Shown here: positions 47,935-58,779 of the stretch, in pieces
Numbering within the stretch: position 1 is the first letter of the stretch
Layout of the letters: every line of letters begins with the position of its first letter
DNA from: Lanius collurio
Taxonomy: Eukaryota > Chordata > Aves > Passeriformes > Laniidae
Reading direction: 5' to 3'
Assembly (NCBI GenBank): GCA_020086605.1
Contig: JACBWW010000002.1
Span: forward strand, 28,078,049 to 28,142,048
Length of the DNA stretch: 64,000 bases
Notes under the pieces: generated by a model
Told to the model about the DNA's origin: nothing
Database searches by the model: none
Seen by the model: only the letters and a program-made list of their open reading frames with translations
Made by a program: the position numbers and the translations under genes

Positions 47935-48180
47935 AAAAAAATGGCCTTTTCAAACACATTCAATTTGTTTGAGTCCATTGGGCTTACAAGAATAAATAAA
48001 ACCTTTCTTAATGCTTCATAATATCAATAATACTCCTGAAATTATTCTGCACTTAATGAGCAATTTAAGAGCATTAAATGCTGTGAACAATCAATTTGCG
48101 GGGTATTATTGTGCTTCTGTTTATAAATGTCTAATTATATAGGTCGGGCTTGCTTGTAGCCTGTTACCTTTGGAAGCCAA
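47935..48180. promoter_or_regulatory. candidate conserved non-coding element
   Basis: This AT-rich block is dense in homeodomain-type cores (CTTAATG, ATAATA, ACTTAATGAG, TCAATTTG, TCTAATTATA) and TTTATAAA-like words, with no repeat remnants. It resembles developmental enhancers of vertebrate gene deserts. The call is based on composition only. Confidence 0.35.
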
Positions 48181-48544
48181 CTGCAGACCTCTGACTCAGC
48201 ACAGTAAAAAACAATTCCTTTATAAACCTCTCCCAGAAACAACAGCAACACCAGAGTTCCCATACAACTCTCCAGGTTTTTGCTTTGCCATCAGTACGTG
48301 GCCCCCATCCATGTCCCCACAGCCCTGTCCTTTCCCACGGTGGCCCCTCCACACCCTCAGATACCCTCAGGTAGTGAGGAAGGCAGGGCTGCACTTTAGA
48401 TAGGAGCACCACACGCCTTGGCAAAGGTTTCCCATAAAGATCTGTCCTCTAGCTGCGGATGCAAACTCAAGCTGGTCGCACACACAACTCCAGCATGCCG
48501 AGCCCACTACCCCTCGGCACAGCCAAATGTTTCAGCAGCTGCCC

Positions 48545-49190
48545 TTTTGTCCTGTTTCTTAAATAAACAAAGAACAGATACAAATTAATGACCTAAATTT
48601 ATGGCAAAACACACTGCCTTCCCAGAGCAAATAGCCTTAAAAGAACAGATGTTAAAATAGCATTTTGTACTCAGAGAGAGAAAACGGCTACCGTGCAAAT
48701 GGAAAAGCTCAGGATGTGTAGAAAAGAGAAGCTAAAGCATCTAATTGTGCCACGCTGCCTCCTGCTACACCACAAATCCCGTAACCTTCTGATGGTGCCT
48801 TGCACAGAATAATTATCCTCCCTGGGGCATTCCCCATCCCTTCTTGCCTCCTCTTACAATCCCAGTAAACTTTCTCCTTTTATTCCTTTATATTCCTTTT
48901 GGAGATGAAAAGAGCAAAATGATCATTTTGCCAGCATGTTAAACAGCGACTGGCAATCCGGTGCTGTAATCCTCAATGTAATTTAGCCCGGAAGAATTGT
49001 GCTCCCACAACGCATCATCTCAACAAACCATTCCTTTGAATTACCTCTTTGTTTTACCCTGAAGGGTGCATTCATCACACAGGAGAGATTATTTCTCACT
49101 AATTTTTTTGCTGAGACTTATCTTGCCAACGCCTATAGTTAAGCAATTGTTAATGATATCCATGTGGGGAAAAAAAAGTAATTAAGATGG
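48545..49190. promoter_or_regulatory. candidate conserved non-coding element
   Basis: No repeat remnants and no long frame are seen. Notable words are CAAATTAATGACC (about 48,580), ACCGTGCAAATGG (an octamer-like POU core, about 48,690), CAGAATAATTATCC (about 48,806), TGATCATTTTG (about 48,919) and GCAATTGTTAATGATATC (about 49,144). Such a mixture of POU, homeodomain and GATA-like words is typical of enhancers. Conservation has not been tested. Confidence 0.35.
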
Positions 49191-49249
49191 ATAGAGGCTT
49201 TGGAGAGGGGATAGTTATTTTGTTATTTATTTATTATTTTTGCACAAAA

Positions 49250-50110
49250 GCAGAGGGAGACACAATCATGCACAGGAGGTGAATGTGCCTTTCGGGCGGC
49301 AAGCAGTCTCTGCCATTCGGTGCCGGCGAAGGCAGGAGCAAGCAACACCGGGTCATGGTGAGAGGAATTAGAAGGCATCTCTGTTTTCCCGCCCAGCAAG
49401 TGCATTCTGTTTATACTACACCACATTGTATTTCTAGTCTTACTCAACATTTTAATATACATTTTCTTGTCAGGCGTCTTGGCAATCGGGTACACGACTT
49501 GCAAGATGGACTGAGAATTCCACAGGTGGACTGATTAGTGGGTGGCATTTCTGAGCTCCAGCAAGCTGTTAGCATTATGTCTGTTTGCTTTAGGTACAGA
49601 TGTGAAATGATTTGACAGTCAATCTCAAAGTGTGTGTGAGTACTTGAGCTTTTTTTTTCCTTTTTTTTTTTTTCCCCTTCTTGGTATGTCAAACTCTTCT
49701 TATAATACAATCCTCATCCGTCTGGTTGTCCATTGAAAAAGCATCCCCCCCGAACCCCCCTCCTGTAGCCAATCTGGATGAGTCATGCATTATTCAGGAG
49801 ATATAATTTGTAAGTGTCAGAAGTGGCTTTGGTTTTTTTTCCTGTTCACTCATTTGAGGACCACAGCTGTCGCGACCAAGAGTCCTTGCTGGGCACGAGG
49901 GTTATCCCACTGCAAAGGCGAATTGTTTCCTTCGGGTAACTTGTCCGAATGCAAGTTTCCTTAACAAAGCCGTAGTCGTAAGCAAATGGTGTTTGACAAG
50001 TGGAATTTTCTGTTGACTTGCTCATTTCATTTCCTTCTTTTGGCAGAAACACTTGGAACTTGATTTTCTTGCAGTTACTATGAGCCCAGAATAATAACTC
50101 CTAAATCAAC
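49250..50110. promoter_or_regulatory. candidate conserved element with retained CpGs
   Basis: The block keeps isolated CpGs in non-island DNA (49,293-49,350; 49,466-49,495; 49,870-49,985). It also holds a TGACAG MEIS-type core preceded by TGATT (49,608-49,618) and CAATCTGGATGAGTCATGCA (49,770-49,789), which includes an AP-1/NRF-like TGAGTCATGC. Retained CpGs outside an island suggest either purifying selection or lack of methylation. A minus-strand reading frame covers the right end (separate entry). Confidence 0.35.
49846..50100 (-). CDS. unidentified candidate exon or ORF fragment
   Basis: On the minus strand an acceptor-like site (pyrimidine tract, then GATTTAG; AG at 50,102-50,101) opens an 84-codon frame ending at TGA (49,846-49,848). 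The product begins ELLFWAHSNCKKIKFQVFLP. It later contains NSTCQTPFAYDYGFVKETC and ends DSWSRQLWSSNE. Four cysteines and an N-glycosylation sequon (NST) would suit an extracellular segment. About eight CpGs fall within 49,870-49,985, which is unusual outside an island and would fit coding constraint. I know no family with this sequence, no upstream exon is identified, and frames of this length also occur by chance here. The alternative is a conserved non-coding element. Confidence 0.25.
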   Translation of the reverse strand, partial: ELLFWAHSNCKKIKFQVFLPKEGNEMSKSTENSTCQTPFAYDYGFVKETCIRTSYPKETIRLCSGITLVPSKDSWSRQLWSSNE

Positions 50111-50731
50111 ACTGAGGAGGTGGAAAGGTACAACAACACAAACACTCAGTAACAGTCAGGACAGCGACATGGAAATATGAGTTGACATGCAGAATAACCA
50201 CAAGTGGTGCATAATTTATTGATTGCACCTTGTCATGGGAATGATGAGCTCTCAGCTAGAGGAATTATATTTTATATATTTCACAACTTTGGGGAAAAAT
50301 ATAAATATTATATATACAAACTGCATATACAGTAACTAATGGATAGAGCAAGATTCCTATTTCCAGTTAGTGAAAAAATTATGTGCATCACAAGGCAATG
50401 TTTTCTGGAGCCGGGTAAGCTCAGGAGAAGGGAGGCAGGAGGGCGGTGAAGGGGGATACAGTTCTGTAGCATTACTTGGGTGTTCAGGTGGACATGGTAA
50501 GGTTAGAGCCACTCCACTTCAGTCTTTAAATTTCCTTAATGCTGGAGGCCAGCTGTAATGTATTGTAAACACTAGGTTTAAAACTGCTTTACATTTCAAT
50601 ATAATATTTCAGTTGTGAAGTATTATGTACATGAGCTTGCAAGAAAACTGCAGCATGAAGCAGTATCTGGAGACCAGCAAACTACCCTGTGAAAGCAGAC
50701 TAAAAGATGTCTATTTCTTATCACCTTTCAG
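50111..50731. other. AT-rich non-coding DNA
   Basis: 50,260-50,335 is low-complexity TATA/ATAT-rich DNA. Nothing else is recognised. Confidence 0.6.
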
Positions 50732-50899
50732 GCTTTCAACCAGGCAGACCCTCGAGCCTCCCTGGCTAGGTACAACCCAACAGTTTCTCTTTCCTCTCCT
50801 CATCCTATTTGTTTTCAGCACCAGGAACTGCTTTGCTCCCAGGCTGGAGCTGCCCCCCTTTCAAAGCTGTTGCTGTTTCCTCCTTGTTTTCCTCACTGG
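50732..50899 (+). other. possible 168-nt exon
   Basis: A good acceptor (CTTATCACCTTTCAG, ending at 50,731) and donor (CTGG|GTAAGC, GT at 50,900) enclose 168 nt, a multiple of three. One frame is open throughout (includes LSTRQTLEPPWLGTTQQ and the hydrophobic FLFPLLILFVF). I recognise no family and the composition is not clearly coding. It may be a pseudo-exon. Confidence 0.2.
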
Positions 50900-52149
50900 G
50901 TAAGCAGGGCACCAACTGAAGCAGACTGTTCCCTGTCTCTGGCAATCACACAGCCAGAAGAGAAGACACAGCTACAGCACTGCTTGCTGAAGGACAGTGG
51001 CTAAGTCTCAGGGTGGGCGGTCAACAAGAGAAGGACACATACATGAGGACCACCAACTGCTCTACCAGCAGTACTGAGTCAACTGAATGGTTGAAACCCA
51101 GAAATAAATCTAAGGAGAAATCCAAGTGTTTACCCTACACAGGTTTCTTTCAACAGGAGCAGGCTAACAGGTTAACCAGCTGAAAAATCAGCTTCCACTA
51201 CTTAAAATAAATTGATTTTTCCTCTTTCTGCATTGGAAAAAACTGTAAGTGCTTTGATTTCTGCTGATTACCTACTACAGCACTTGAGTTACAATCCTGG
51301 AGTCAAAGCTTCCTCCAAGTAGAAAAGCTGTTTCTCCAAGTGCCTCTTTTTCAGTGCTATGAAGAAACATGTCAGAGGAGACACGGCAATGCACTCCAAA
51401 TGAGAAGCAGGGGCTCAGCTCAGTACTTGCTGGTATCAGCAACAGATTTGTCTATATCACCTTCTGCAGCTAGGAAAGTTGCTGCCGTGCATTTGCCATT
51501 TAAGTTGTGAGCTGGTTTCATGCTGCTTAAGGAACAGCTTAAGTTGGAATAAAAGCAGCTTCATGGGAGGAAAGCAGTAACAAAGCCTTGGGTACCACAA
51601 AATCACAGCAGAAAAGTGCTTCTCGGTGTAGCTAAAATGAAAGAGCCTTTAGCAGAAAGCTGGTGGTCCTGCTCTAGAGAACAGTGGCTGCTGCCTGGGT
51701 GACATGCACTTTGGTTTAAATGTGCTCAGGGTCCACCCTGACTATGACACACATTTTGCTTGATTTTCTCCCTTCAGACGCAGAAATATGTTTACAACCC
51801 TGCTCCAGACAATATATATCTCACATTTCCCATGATTTACAATTAAATCTTGTCTCACAAGTGGAAATAATTTCTGAACTGTTTATAATGTGAATGTGAT
51901 GGAGACCTATGACTAAATATCTCGTTTATTATTTTTCATTAGTCTTCTGACTTTTTATGAGGTTTCTCCGTGTTAAAAATAGAGAGCACTTCTGTTAAGC
52001 ACATATTTCGGGTGACCTTCTCAGAATAAGAAATTACCAGGCTGAATGCACCCAGATGTGAATCACAATGAGTATATGGAGGGCAGCAAGAATAAGCAAA
52101 GGCCACTGTGCAGATGCCGCTGAGGGCTGCAGGGAGGGAAGCAGGGTGG
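50900..52149. other. non-coding DNA
   Basis: No exon, RNA gene or repeat recognised. Confidence 0.6.
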
Positions 52150-52520
52150 GAGGACACAGCCTCCCCCCCTCCGCGGCCGCTTCAGAGGCACCCGACAAGC
52201 AGCCAACAGCAGCTGACTCACCTCGGCGGCTGCCAGGGGTCTCTCTGGCAGAGATAAATTCCCTGTGAGAACCGGCTCTGCCTTCCTCAAAGCAGAATTA
52301 TTGAGTTGCTGGGCAGGGAGGTGCGTTGAGTGGGTCCCCAGGAAGGCGAGTGGATGTGGGCGGCAGGGCTTTGTTAAATGCCCAGGCTTCGCCCCGCTGA
52401 GCCCGTGGCGTCCCTGGCGTGTGACTGGAGCCCAGCTCCCTCTGCTCAGCGCAGTTGTCTCTTGCTGTGCTGCTTATTCACACATCCCAGCTCGCTCCGT
52501 CTAGCTGCCTGGGTACCGAT
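52150..52520. promoter_or_regulatory. short CpG-rich patch
   Basis: CpGs cluster around 52,171-52,195 (CCGCGGCCGC and neighbours), 52,226-52,230 and 52,320-52,440. The length and density are marginal for a CpG island. No splice or start signal stands out. Confidence 0.3.
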
Positions 52521-52929
52521 GCCAGGGAAGCTGAAACACCACAGGCTCTGCAAGCCCACCCAGACCATAGGCTCCAAAGTGCATACTGCTGCCTCTTCCT
52601 CTGAAATTAATATCTCAGCTCGCTAAATTAAAGCAAGCGGGGTTTCACCCAGGCATGTTGTGATCACACCTCCAACTTGCAATATAGATTTACCATGTAA
52701 ACTGCTAAGCAAGGTACAGTGCTTTCCCAGCAGGAGAAGACAATGTCTGCTTGCACGAAAAAGGGTGGAAGAGCAAGGGTGCAGAGCCCTTCTCCAAACA
52801 GCTCCGGGGCACCTGTCCACACCAGCAGAGAAGACCCGGAACACAGAGAGGAGGCTACATGAAGAAAGATGTTTCTCACCTGGAGGGCACTAAAGTCAGA
52901 GGCACAGAGCATGCTTTATAAAGAAGGCA
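52521..52929. other. non-coding DNA
   Basis: Overlapping frames on both strands, no motif. Nothing recognised. Confidence 0.55.
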
Positions 52930-53015
52930 GAAGCTGAGCAAGGTGAGGCACAGAGCTGGAGCACAGAGCAGGCCAGTGCCAGGACTGAACCCTGACTTGC
53001 AAGCCCACTGTTGCA
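52930..53015 (-). mobile_element. possible MIR-like SINE relic
   Basis: AAGCTGAGCAAGGTGAGGCA, CAGAGCTGGAGCACAGAGCA, then CCAGTGCCAGGACTGAACCC and CAAGCCCACTG recall the reversed core-SINE order 'gaggcacagag', 'cacacagcaagtcagtggca', 'gccgggactagaaccca', 'cagtccactg'. It is a minus-strand copy with heavy decay. Confidence 0.4.
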
Positions 53016-54361
53016 GAGGAGACTATCCCAGTATATCCCAACAAATGGAGTATTTTAGGATTTTTGTGCATCTGTGCAGAGCTCAGTGTTTGCAGGTGGG
53101 TCGTTTCTTCTGCCCAGCCCCTTGCTGCGCCTCTGCTGAGTGCTCTTCAATGCAGCTTTGTCTGCACCCAGCGCACTGCTGAGGCTGTTGGGTTTTTATT
53201 CTTTGCTTTTAAATCAGTAGACTTGTTACCATCTTTTAAAAGTGTGAATAGCTGCAACAGAAGCCATCAATTAGCACAAGCAAACAGGGCCAAAGTCCTT
53301 CCTTCCTCCTCCCCCACAGCATATTGTGAGGAGAGCTGTGCTCTTCTACTTCGGAGGCTGCTGGAGAGGCTCTGAAGTTGAGCGGTCCCACTGCCGCCTT
53401 TGCATCTGCTCTAGGACGGACAGTACGCACAGTGCTCAGAGGGAAGCAGGATGGGCTTTCGGCACTGGCACCACGACAACGGGAGCGAGACCAGCTCAAC
53501 AGCAGCAGCAAAGGAAGGCAATTTTTTTCCTCTTTCTGTTCCAGAGAGCCTTCCAGGGCTGAGGGAGGTTGCCAGAGGTTGCCTGGGTTTTTTCAGTGCC
53601 ATTCCCCCTTCCCAGTATTCAAGATGCTATGGAGGGAAGCCCCTCCAGCAGCTTTGCTTAATTACGCTGATCTATGGAGAGGCTAGAAAAGCCTCTCTGC
53701 TGAATAGTTTGCAAACTGGACTGTGCGTGCCAGAAGATTTCTGTTGATTAGATGATGCAGAGTATTAATTAGAATATAGATTATATTCAGAGGCTTTACC
53801 ATAAGTTTGCTGCCATTTGGTCTGGGCATGTACATTTCTTGCCACATTGCTTTTTCTCCCAGAAAAGCAGTCTCATGGAGCCAGCCCGGCTCCTAACACA
53901 GTTCCCATCCAGCAAGGAGGAGGCTGATTGCATTCTCGGTTGTGAGTGAGAGTGCTATTACTTACCAGCCTGGTGAAGTTTGCTAAGAATTATGGTAACA
54001 TTGACCAAACCCCACAGAAATGTGTAGCTTGTGGGTGAGCCCCACCCCGCCTGCCCGGCCCCTCAGCCGGTGCCACCATACCGCAGTCAGACGGGTCCCC
54101 AGCCAAACCAGACGTGGGAAGCGTAGTCAAGTGGCCACTGATTTAAGTGCCAGTATACACTTGGCACGGGCTACCCCGAGTCCCTTTTCAAGCCACACCA
54201 AATGCAACCTCCAGGGCAGGAGGGTTGTTCCAGCCACTGATTACTTTGTATTTGCTGGGGCCCTGAGGGTTTGCTGATCCGGTTCCCTTGGGCCACACTT
54301 GGAGTGGCTCTTTCCAAGTGCAGAAGGGCACTACCTAAAAAAATGTAATAATTTTTCAGAT
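53016..54361. other. non-coding DNA, GC-richer in part
   Basis: 53,330-53,520 and 54,030-54,180 hold scattered CpGs and several overlapping frames, none with a recognisable domain. Confidence 0.5.
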
Positions 54362-54440
54362 CACAGGGTAGATCAATGATCTGTCTCACCTACTGCTCTC
54401 GCCAACAGCCACAGGTCCTTGAGAGCAAGGTACAAGAATT
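54362..54440 (+). mobile_element. ancient amniote interspersed-repeat relic
   Basis: CAGGGTAGATCAATGATCTG, CACCTACTGCTCTCGCCAAC, AGCCACAGGTCCTTGAGAGC and AAGGTACAAGAA follow the order of a repeat well known in turtle and crocodilian genomes ('ggaccaatggtccatctagc', 'cccagtatcctgtctccgac', 'agtggccagt', 'aaggtgcaagaa'). I cannot name the family with certainty. The copy is diverged and partial. Confidence 0.45.
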
Positions 54441-55506
54441 CCAGTTGGGGCATTTTGGGAAGTATGTGGCCCACAGGGGACATTTTTTTCCAAGCTTTAG
54501 TTGGCTTACTTACTAAAGCATGATTTATAGCTTATTATCCATATAAATATGTATTTCTTCTAGTTTCTGTAACCTTTATTTGCTCTTCCAAGAACAGGTA
54601 CCTTGTGGCACAGTGGTCTATTACCCATGCTTGGAGAAAATCTTCTAGTGCTTATGTGTTGGCAAATAGAGATTACGGACTCGTAGAGAGTGAACAGAAG
54701 CACTGGCTTATCTCTGCTGTGCTATTCTCTGCCTTATATACCTCTAATGTGCCCCTCTTCCGTATCCTATTTCTAAATTAAACAGTCATTCTGTTTTTCA
54801 CATCTCTCATTATATATAGAGGTCTTTCCATATGTCTAACATTTGTTTGAGTCTCAATACATCAGACCATGTAACATGCTGATTCACAAAAATCTCACGT
54901 TCTGTAATGACCCAGCCTTTGAAATTTGCCTGCATTAAAAAAAGTCTGGATCAGATTTTGACTTATCAAATTTTATCTGACCACCTCTTAATCAGAGATT
55001 GCTAGGATTGCTTTCAAGTAAGATTTGACCTCAAGCTTTCACGTTTGATTCAAACTCAAGTTTATTAAAACCAGCAACTTTGTTCAGCTCTTTAAAAGAA
55101 GATAAACAGTGACATGTTTGCAACTTGGAAATGTCTTGCCATTTCCCTCCATCACGGCTCATTTAAAAGCAGGCAAACTGGCCACTGTCCCTTCCAAGAT
55201 ATCACCTTCATATCCAAGAGCCGCTCTGCCTTCAGATGTTTCCAAAGCTGCTTCAGCCTCGCAGACGTCACACTTCTGCTGTGCAAAGTAGTTGCCTTGT
55301 GATGCTAGAAGAGCTATTGGCAGACCCTCACTGGGTAGCGTGGGAGATGTTGAGGTGGGCAACCATTGTGTCCCTGCTGGCCCTGGGCATCCACTAGCTC
55401 CATGTTCAGTGCGGTGGCAGGTAAGGCATTTCTGGTCCCATGCACAAACACAGCTCTCTGGAAAACTGGCCAAGCAAAATGGCATCTGTCTTGCTTGGTG
55501 TTTGCA
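54441..55506. other. AT-rich non-coding DNA
   Basis: No gene or repeat recognised between the relic and the CR1 copy. Confidence 0.55.
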
Positions 55507-55641
55507 GCTGGAGATACTCAAAAGCCTTCTGGACCTGGTCCTGGGCAGACTGCTCTGGGGGGCCCTGCTTGAGCAGGGGGTTGGACCCCGATCTCCAGAG
55601 GCCCCTTCCAGCCTCAACCAACCCTCCTGTGATCTTTGATG
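55507..55641 (+). mobile_element. CR1 LINE, very short 3' end
   Basis: About 135 nt match the CR1 3' terminus closely: GCTGGAGATACTCAAAAGCC, CTGGACCTGGTCCTGGGCAG, CCTGCTTGAGCAGGGGGTTG, CCTTCCAGCCTCAACCAACC, then CTGTGATCTTTGATG. Only 3' UTR is left, so it encodes nothing. It looks less diverged than the other two CR1 copies and is therefore probably the youngest. Its ending class matches the copy at 35.1 kb. Confidence 0.9.
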
Positions 55642-56785
55642 CTGTGGTAACACATCAGCCTCCCATCCTTGGCTGGTCACAGCAACTTAGTCATCAGCCA
55701 GTGTTGTAGAGCCATGTATGCTGCTGAGCCAGTGTGGGTCTGCAACACAGGGTCCCTGCAGGGATGGGAGCTGCAGCCTGGGTCCTGCTGTGGGCTCAGG
55801 CTCTGCCCCAGCTGGGGCACTTCCTGCCCCTCAGGATTTACTGCAGGTCAGCACATTTGGGCCAGAAACAACACACCTGTCATGCCCACAGCTGAAAATC
55901 AGCTATTGCTGAACCTGACGAATTTCAGAGTTACACCTAGGTGAAAATGTTGAACTGCTGTAAGTGTAACTTTGCGTGTATCCACACAAAATGCGGTGCC
56001 ATGGTCAGACATTTATCATACTGAGGCCACAGAGGCATTTCAGTGACACATTCCTGCTCATGGTACTGAGTCTCCTCATCTAATTCAGGATGTTGGAGTT
56101 GCAGAGGGCACTGACTCACAAGGCACTCCTACCTTTTCCATCATGCAATTCATTGAAAACCTTTACATCTCACTACCTTTGCTTGTAACATTAACTGAGG
56201 GGGTGTTCCTTCCCTGCACTGAGGTCTCTGCACATTCATCATCCTCTTTGTTCCCTGCGACCCTCATGTTCAGATCAGCATATGATCAGCAAAGCTATGC
56301 AAACCTAGGAGGTTTCCGATGTGCTAACCTTCCAGCTGCTCTACAGTGCAACCCGCCCTGACGTCCATGCTGCTTTGATGGAAAAAGGGCCTTGGATCAT
56401 TTCATCGTTGAGACCCTCTACCTGTTGACTCTTTTTACATTTTGCACACTGATGGATTTATTTCCTGTTCGTTGTGGCCCCACGTCCTACTCATAGCAGT
56501 TATTTCAATCTTCCTCACATGTCAGTCCTCCAGCCCCATCATAGAAACCCATTTACTCTTTTAGAAAAAAGAACTCTATCAGCTGAAATAGATTGCATTC
56601 ACTTTTACTGGCCACAGATTGCCACAGTCACTGGTTTAGGTTCATCTTTATGTTCAGGCAACTGATTTGTATAGTATTGAAAGGTTTTATCTTTTTTCTG
56701 AGGGGGCTGATCATTGAGCTCTAACACAAAGCCCTGGTTCAACACCATCCTTTTACTGTTTTTAAACAGGGCTAGGACTAGAGAC
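55642..56785. other. non-coding DNA
   Basis: No exon, RNA gene or repeat recognised. Confidence 0.55.
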
Positions 56786-56912
56786 GGGATGGTTCAGTGC
56801 TTGGGACACCGAGAGGCAACACAAGGGACTGAGCTGAAATCTCTTTTCTGGCACCAGCTTCCTGCAAGGCTTGGAATGGTCACTTGATCTCTTTGGCTCT
56901 GAGTGCCCCAGA
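56786..56912 (+). mobile_element. ancient MIR-like SINE relic
   Basis: In forward order: GGATGGTTCAGTGCTTGGGA (tRNA-like head with an A-box-like part), CTGGCACCAGCTTCCTGCAA, GGCTTGGAATGGTCACTTGA, TCTCTTTGGCTCTGAGTGCC. This parallels the core-SINE order 'gttagagcagtgggctggga', 'ctctgccac...ctgtgtgacc', 'ttgggcaagtcacttaacct', 'ctctgtgcctcagt'. It is the most complete of the SINE relics here. Confidence 0.55.
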
Positions 56913-57429
56913 AAGGACTCGCCAGCACAGTTTCACCACCCAAACACAGCTACAGCCCATTGCAGCAGGCAACAGCTTTTTCTCGGACATCCTTAAAAAT
57001 ACCCTGCTCCCCGAGTGTAATGATCTAACCTGGAGGAGGAATGCTACATCCCTCTAAAGGCAGCCCTGATTATGCTGCGATCAGCAGAGGTACTGTGACA
57101 AGGGACACAAACTATTTCAAACCATTTCTACTGCTGTGGCTTGCCAGGTTTGCATGGAGAAGTTTTGCTGGCGTAGCCTGGGCCAATGCATCTCCGAACC
57201 TTATGTACAAGGGACAATAGGCAATCCAGGCCTCACAGACTATTTAAGAATAAACTCCAGACTGTGAGCTGCTCAGACATCTTGGTTGTCGACTGCATAT
57301 AGGTGCCATCCTAAAACTGTGAAACTGAATACCCTTAATTTAAAAATTCATGCCCAGATCTGTGCTTTGCCCTTCATCCTTGCATTTACAGAAGGCTAAA
57401 TTGAGATCCCAGATTTTACATCCAAACGC
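56913..57429. other. non-coding DNA
   Basis: Nothing firm. CATTTACAGAAGGCTAAATT near 57,383 may be another SINE scrap, but is too short to call. Confidence 0.5.
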
Positions 57430-57790
57430 CGAAATGTTCACAATTCAGGCTCCCGCGAAGGCTTACAGACAAGCACATTTTAAAACTGCATCGTGTAAAC
57501 TGTTTATGTGCTGAAAGAAAGCCAGGGATTTTGCTAATGACAAAGAAATTGTTCTCTCCTCTGATAGTTGAAAGAATTCCTCTAATGACAATAAACCCCC
57601 TCTTTCACAAATTTGCTTTGGGTAGATGGCAAGATTAAAGAACAACCAGCCCAGCTATGATTTTTCAGATTGCATAAGTACCTTAAAAAGATGTTCATTA
57701 TCTAAAGTGACGCCTCTTCCCTAATTGCAATGCCACTATTATGCGAGATTATTTTTTTTTTCCAAACCCTCGTAGACAGTAAAACCACGT
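57430..57790. promoter_or_regulatory. candidate conserved non-coding element
   Basis: No repeat remnants and no long plus-strand frame are seen. Words such as GCTAATGACAAAG, CTCTAATGACAATAAA, AAGATTAAAGAACAA (TCF/SOX-like), CCTAATTGCAATGCC and ATTATGCGAGATTA suggest an enhancer. The block ends at a T-run (57,751-57,761) and a CpG-rich patch follows. Confidence 0.35.
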
Positions 57791-57839
57791 TTTAGCCTCA
57801 GGAGCGAGCCTTGTTTGGAGAGGTAGTGCTTGCTAACAG

Positions 57840-58570
57840 AGATGGGGGCAGGTGTGGGTCCCCCCCGACGGCTGCCTGTGCTGTGCTGTGAGGACCGCTC
57901 TGCTCCTGTCCTCACCTCACCCCGTCACATCCAATCTGCTGCCCCAAATCGCAAATGGGAATAAAAAGAAGTGCAAAACCCTCGACTGGGAGGCGGTTGC
58001 AGAAAAAGCTGAGGCTGACACTGAAAACCAACATCTCCGACAACTTGAGCACACCAAGAAATATTTATTTGTTTGCTTCGACTCCCGCTCCTCCTGTTCA
58101 TTCAGCCCCTGGTATCGTGCCAGGGCCTGGCCACATGTCCCATCCCGGTGGGATAGGGCACCCTGCCGGAGGGGAGCAGCCGTGGCTCCCGCTCACCGGC
58201 AGCCAGGCGATGCGATAGGTCATGGGCTGGGAAAAACGGGGAGCTTTGCCGTCACTGTGGGGAGTTAGGCACAAGGGAGGCTGTCAGCATCCCTGCCCAG
58301 CCACCGCGGTAGGCAGGGGAGCAGCCTGCCTGCACGGAGGCTTTTCTTCCTGTGGCGATAAAGGTGGAGACAAAGCGTCTTTCAAGCCCGGGCACATCAG
58401 GCGGAATTATTCCCTGGGCCAAAAGGGCACCCATCAAATCGCTGTGAACAAGGTAGCCTCAGCACCCCAGGGCCACTCCCATCTCCGCAGGGCACAGGGA
58501 AAGTTTGCACCGAGCCCCCGACAGCGCTTGTGCCTGCCCTTATCCAGTCTCCCGGCTGCCACCACCATCA
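57840..58570. promoter_or_regulatory. CpG-enriched patch
   Basis: CpGs are scattered over about 700 bp (for example around 57,868, 58,085, 58,145-58,210, 58,236-58,252, 58,305 and 58,510-58,553). Frames on the plus strand (57,852-58,268 and 58,222-58,578) have no recognisable domain. It could be a weak CpG island beside the element at 57.4-57.8 kb. Confidence 0.3.
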
Positions 58571-58779
58571 GCACATAGGCTCTTTGGTGCCCCACAACCC
58601 ACCTACATTTGCAAGTGGCCCTCAGAGTACAAAGGGGCTCAGGGAAGAGACTGTAAACCTCTCCTATCAGCTTTCAGAGAATCAGTGTTATTTGGGCAAA
58701 AATTTATTAAGGTTTCTGTTTCTCTTTGAAATACCAAAGCATAATGTATGCATCCATACATACACTTGAAATTGCTGGG

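Noticed and set aside
57383..57430. Another reversed MIR-like scrap (CATTTACAGAAGG)
   Set aside because: Fewer than 50 bases of weak similarity and no second matching word in order.
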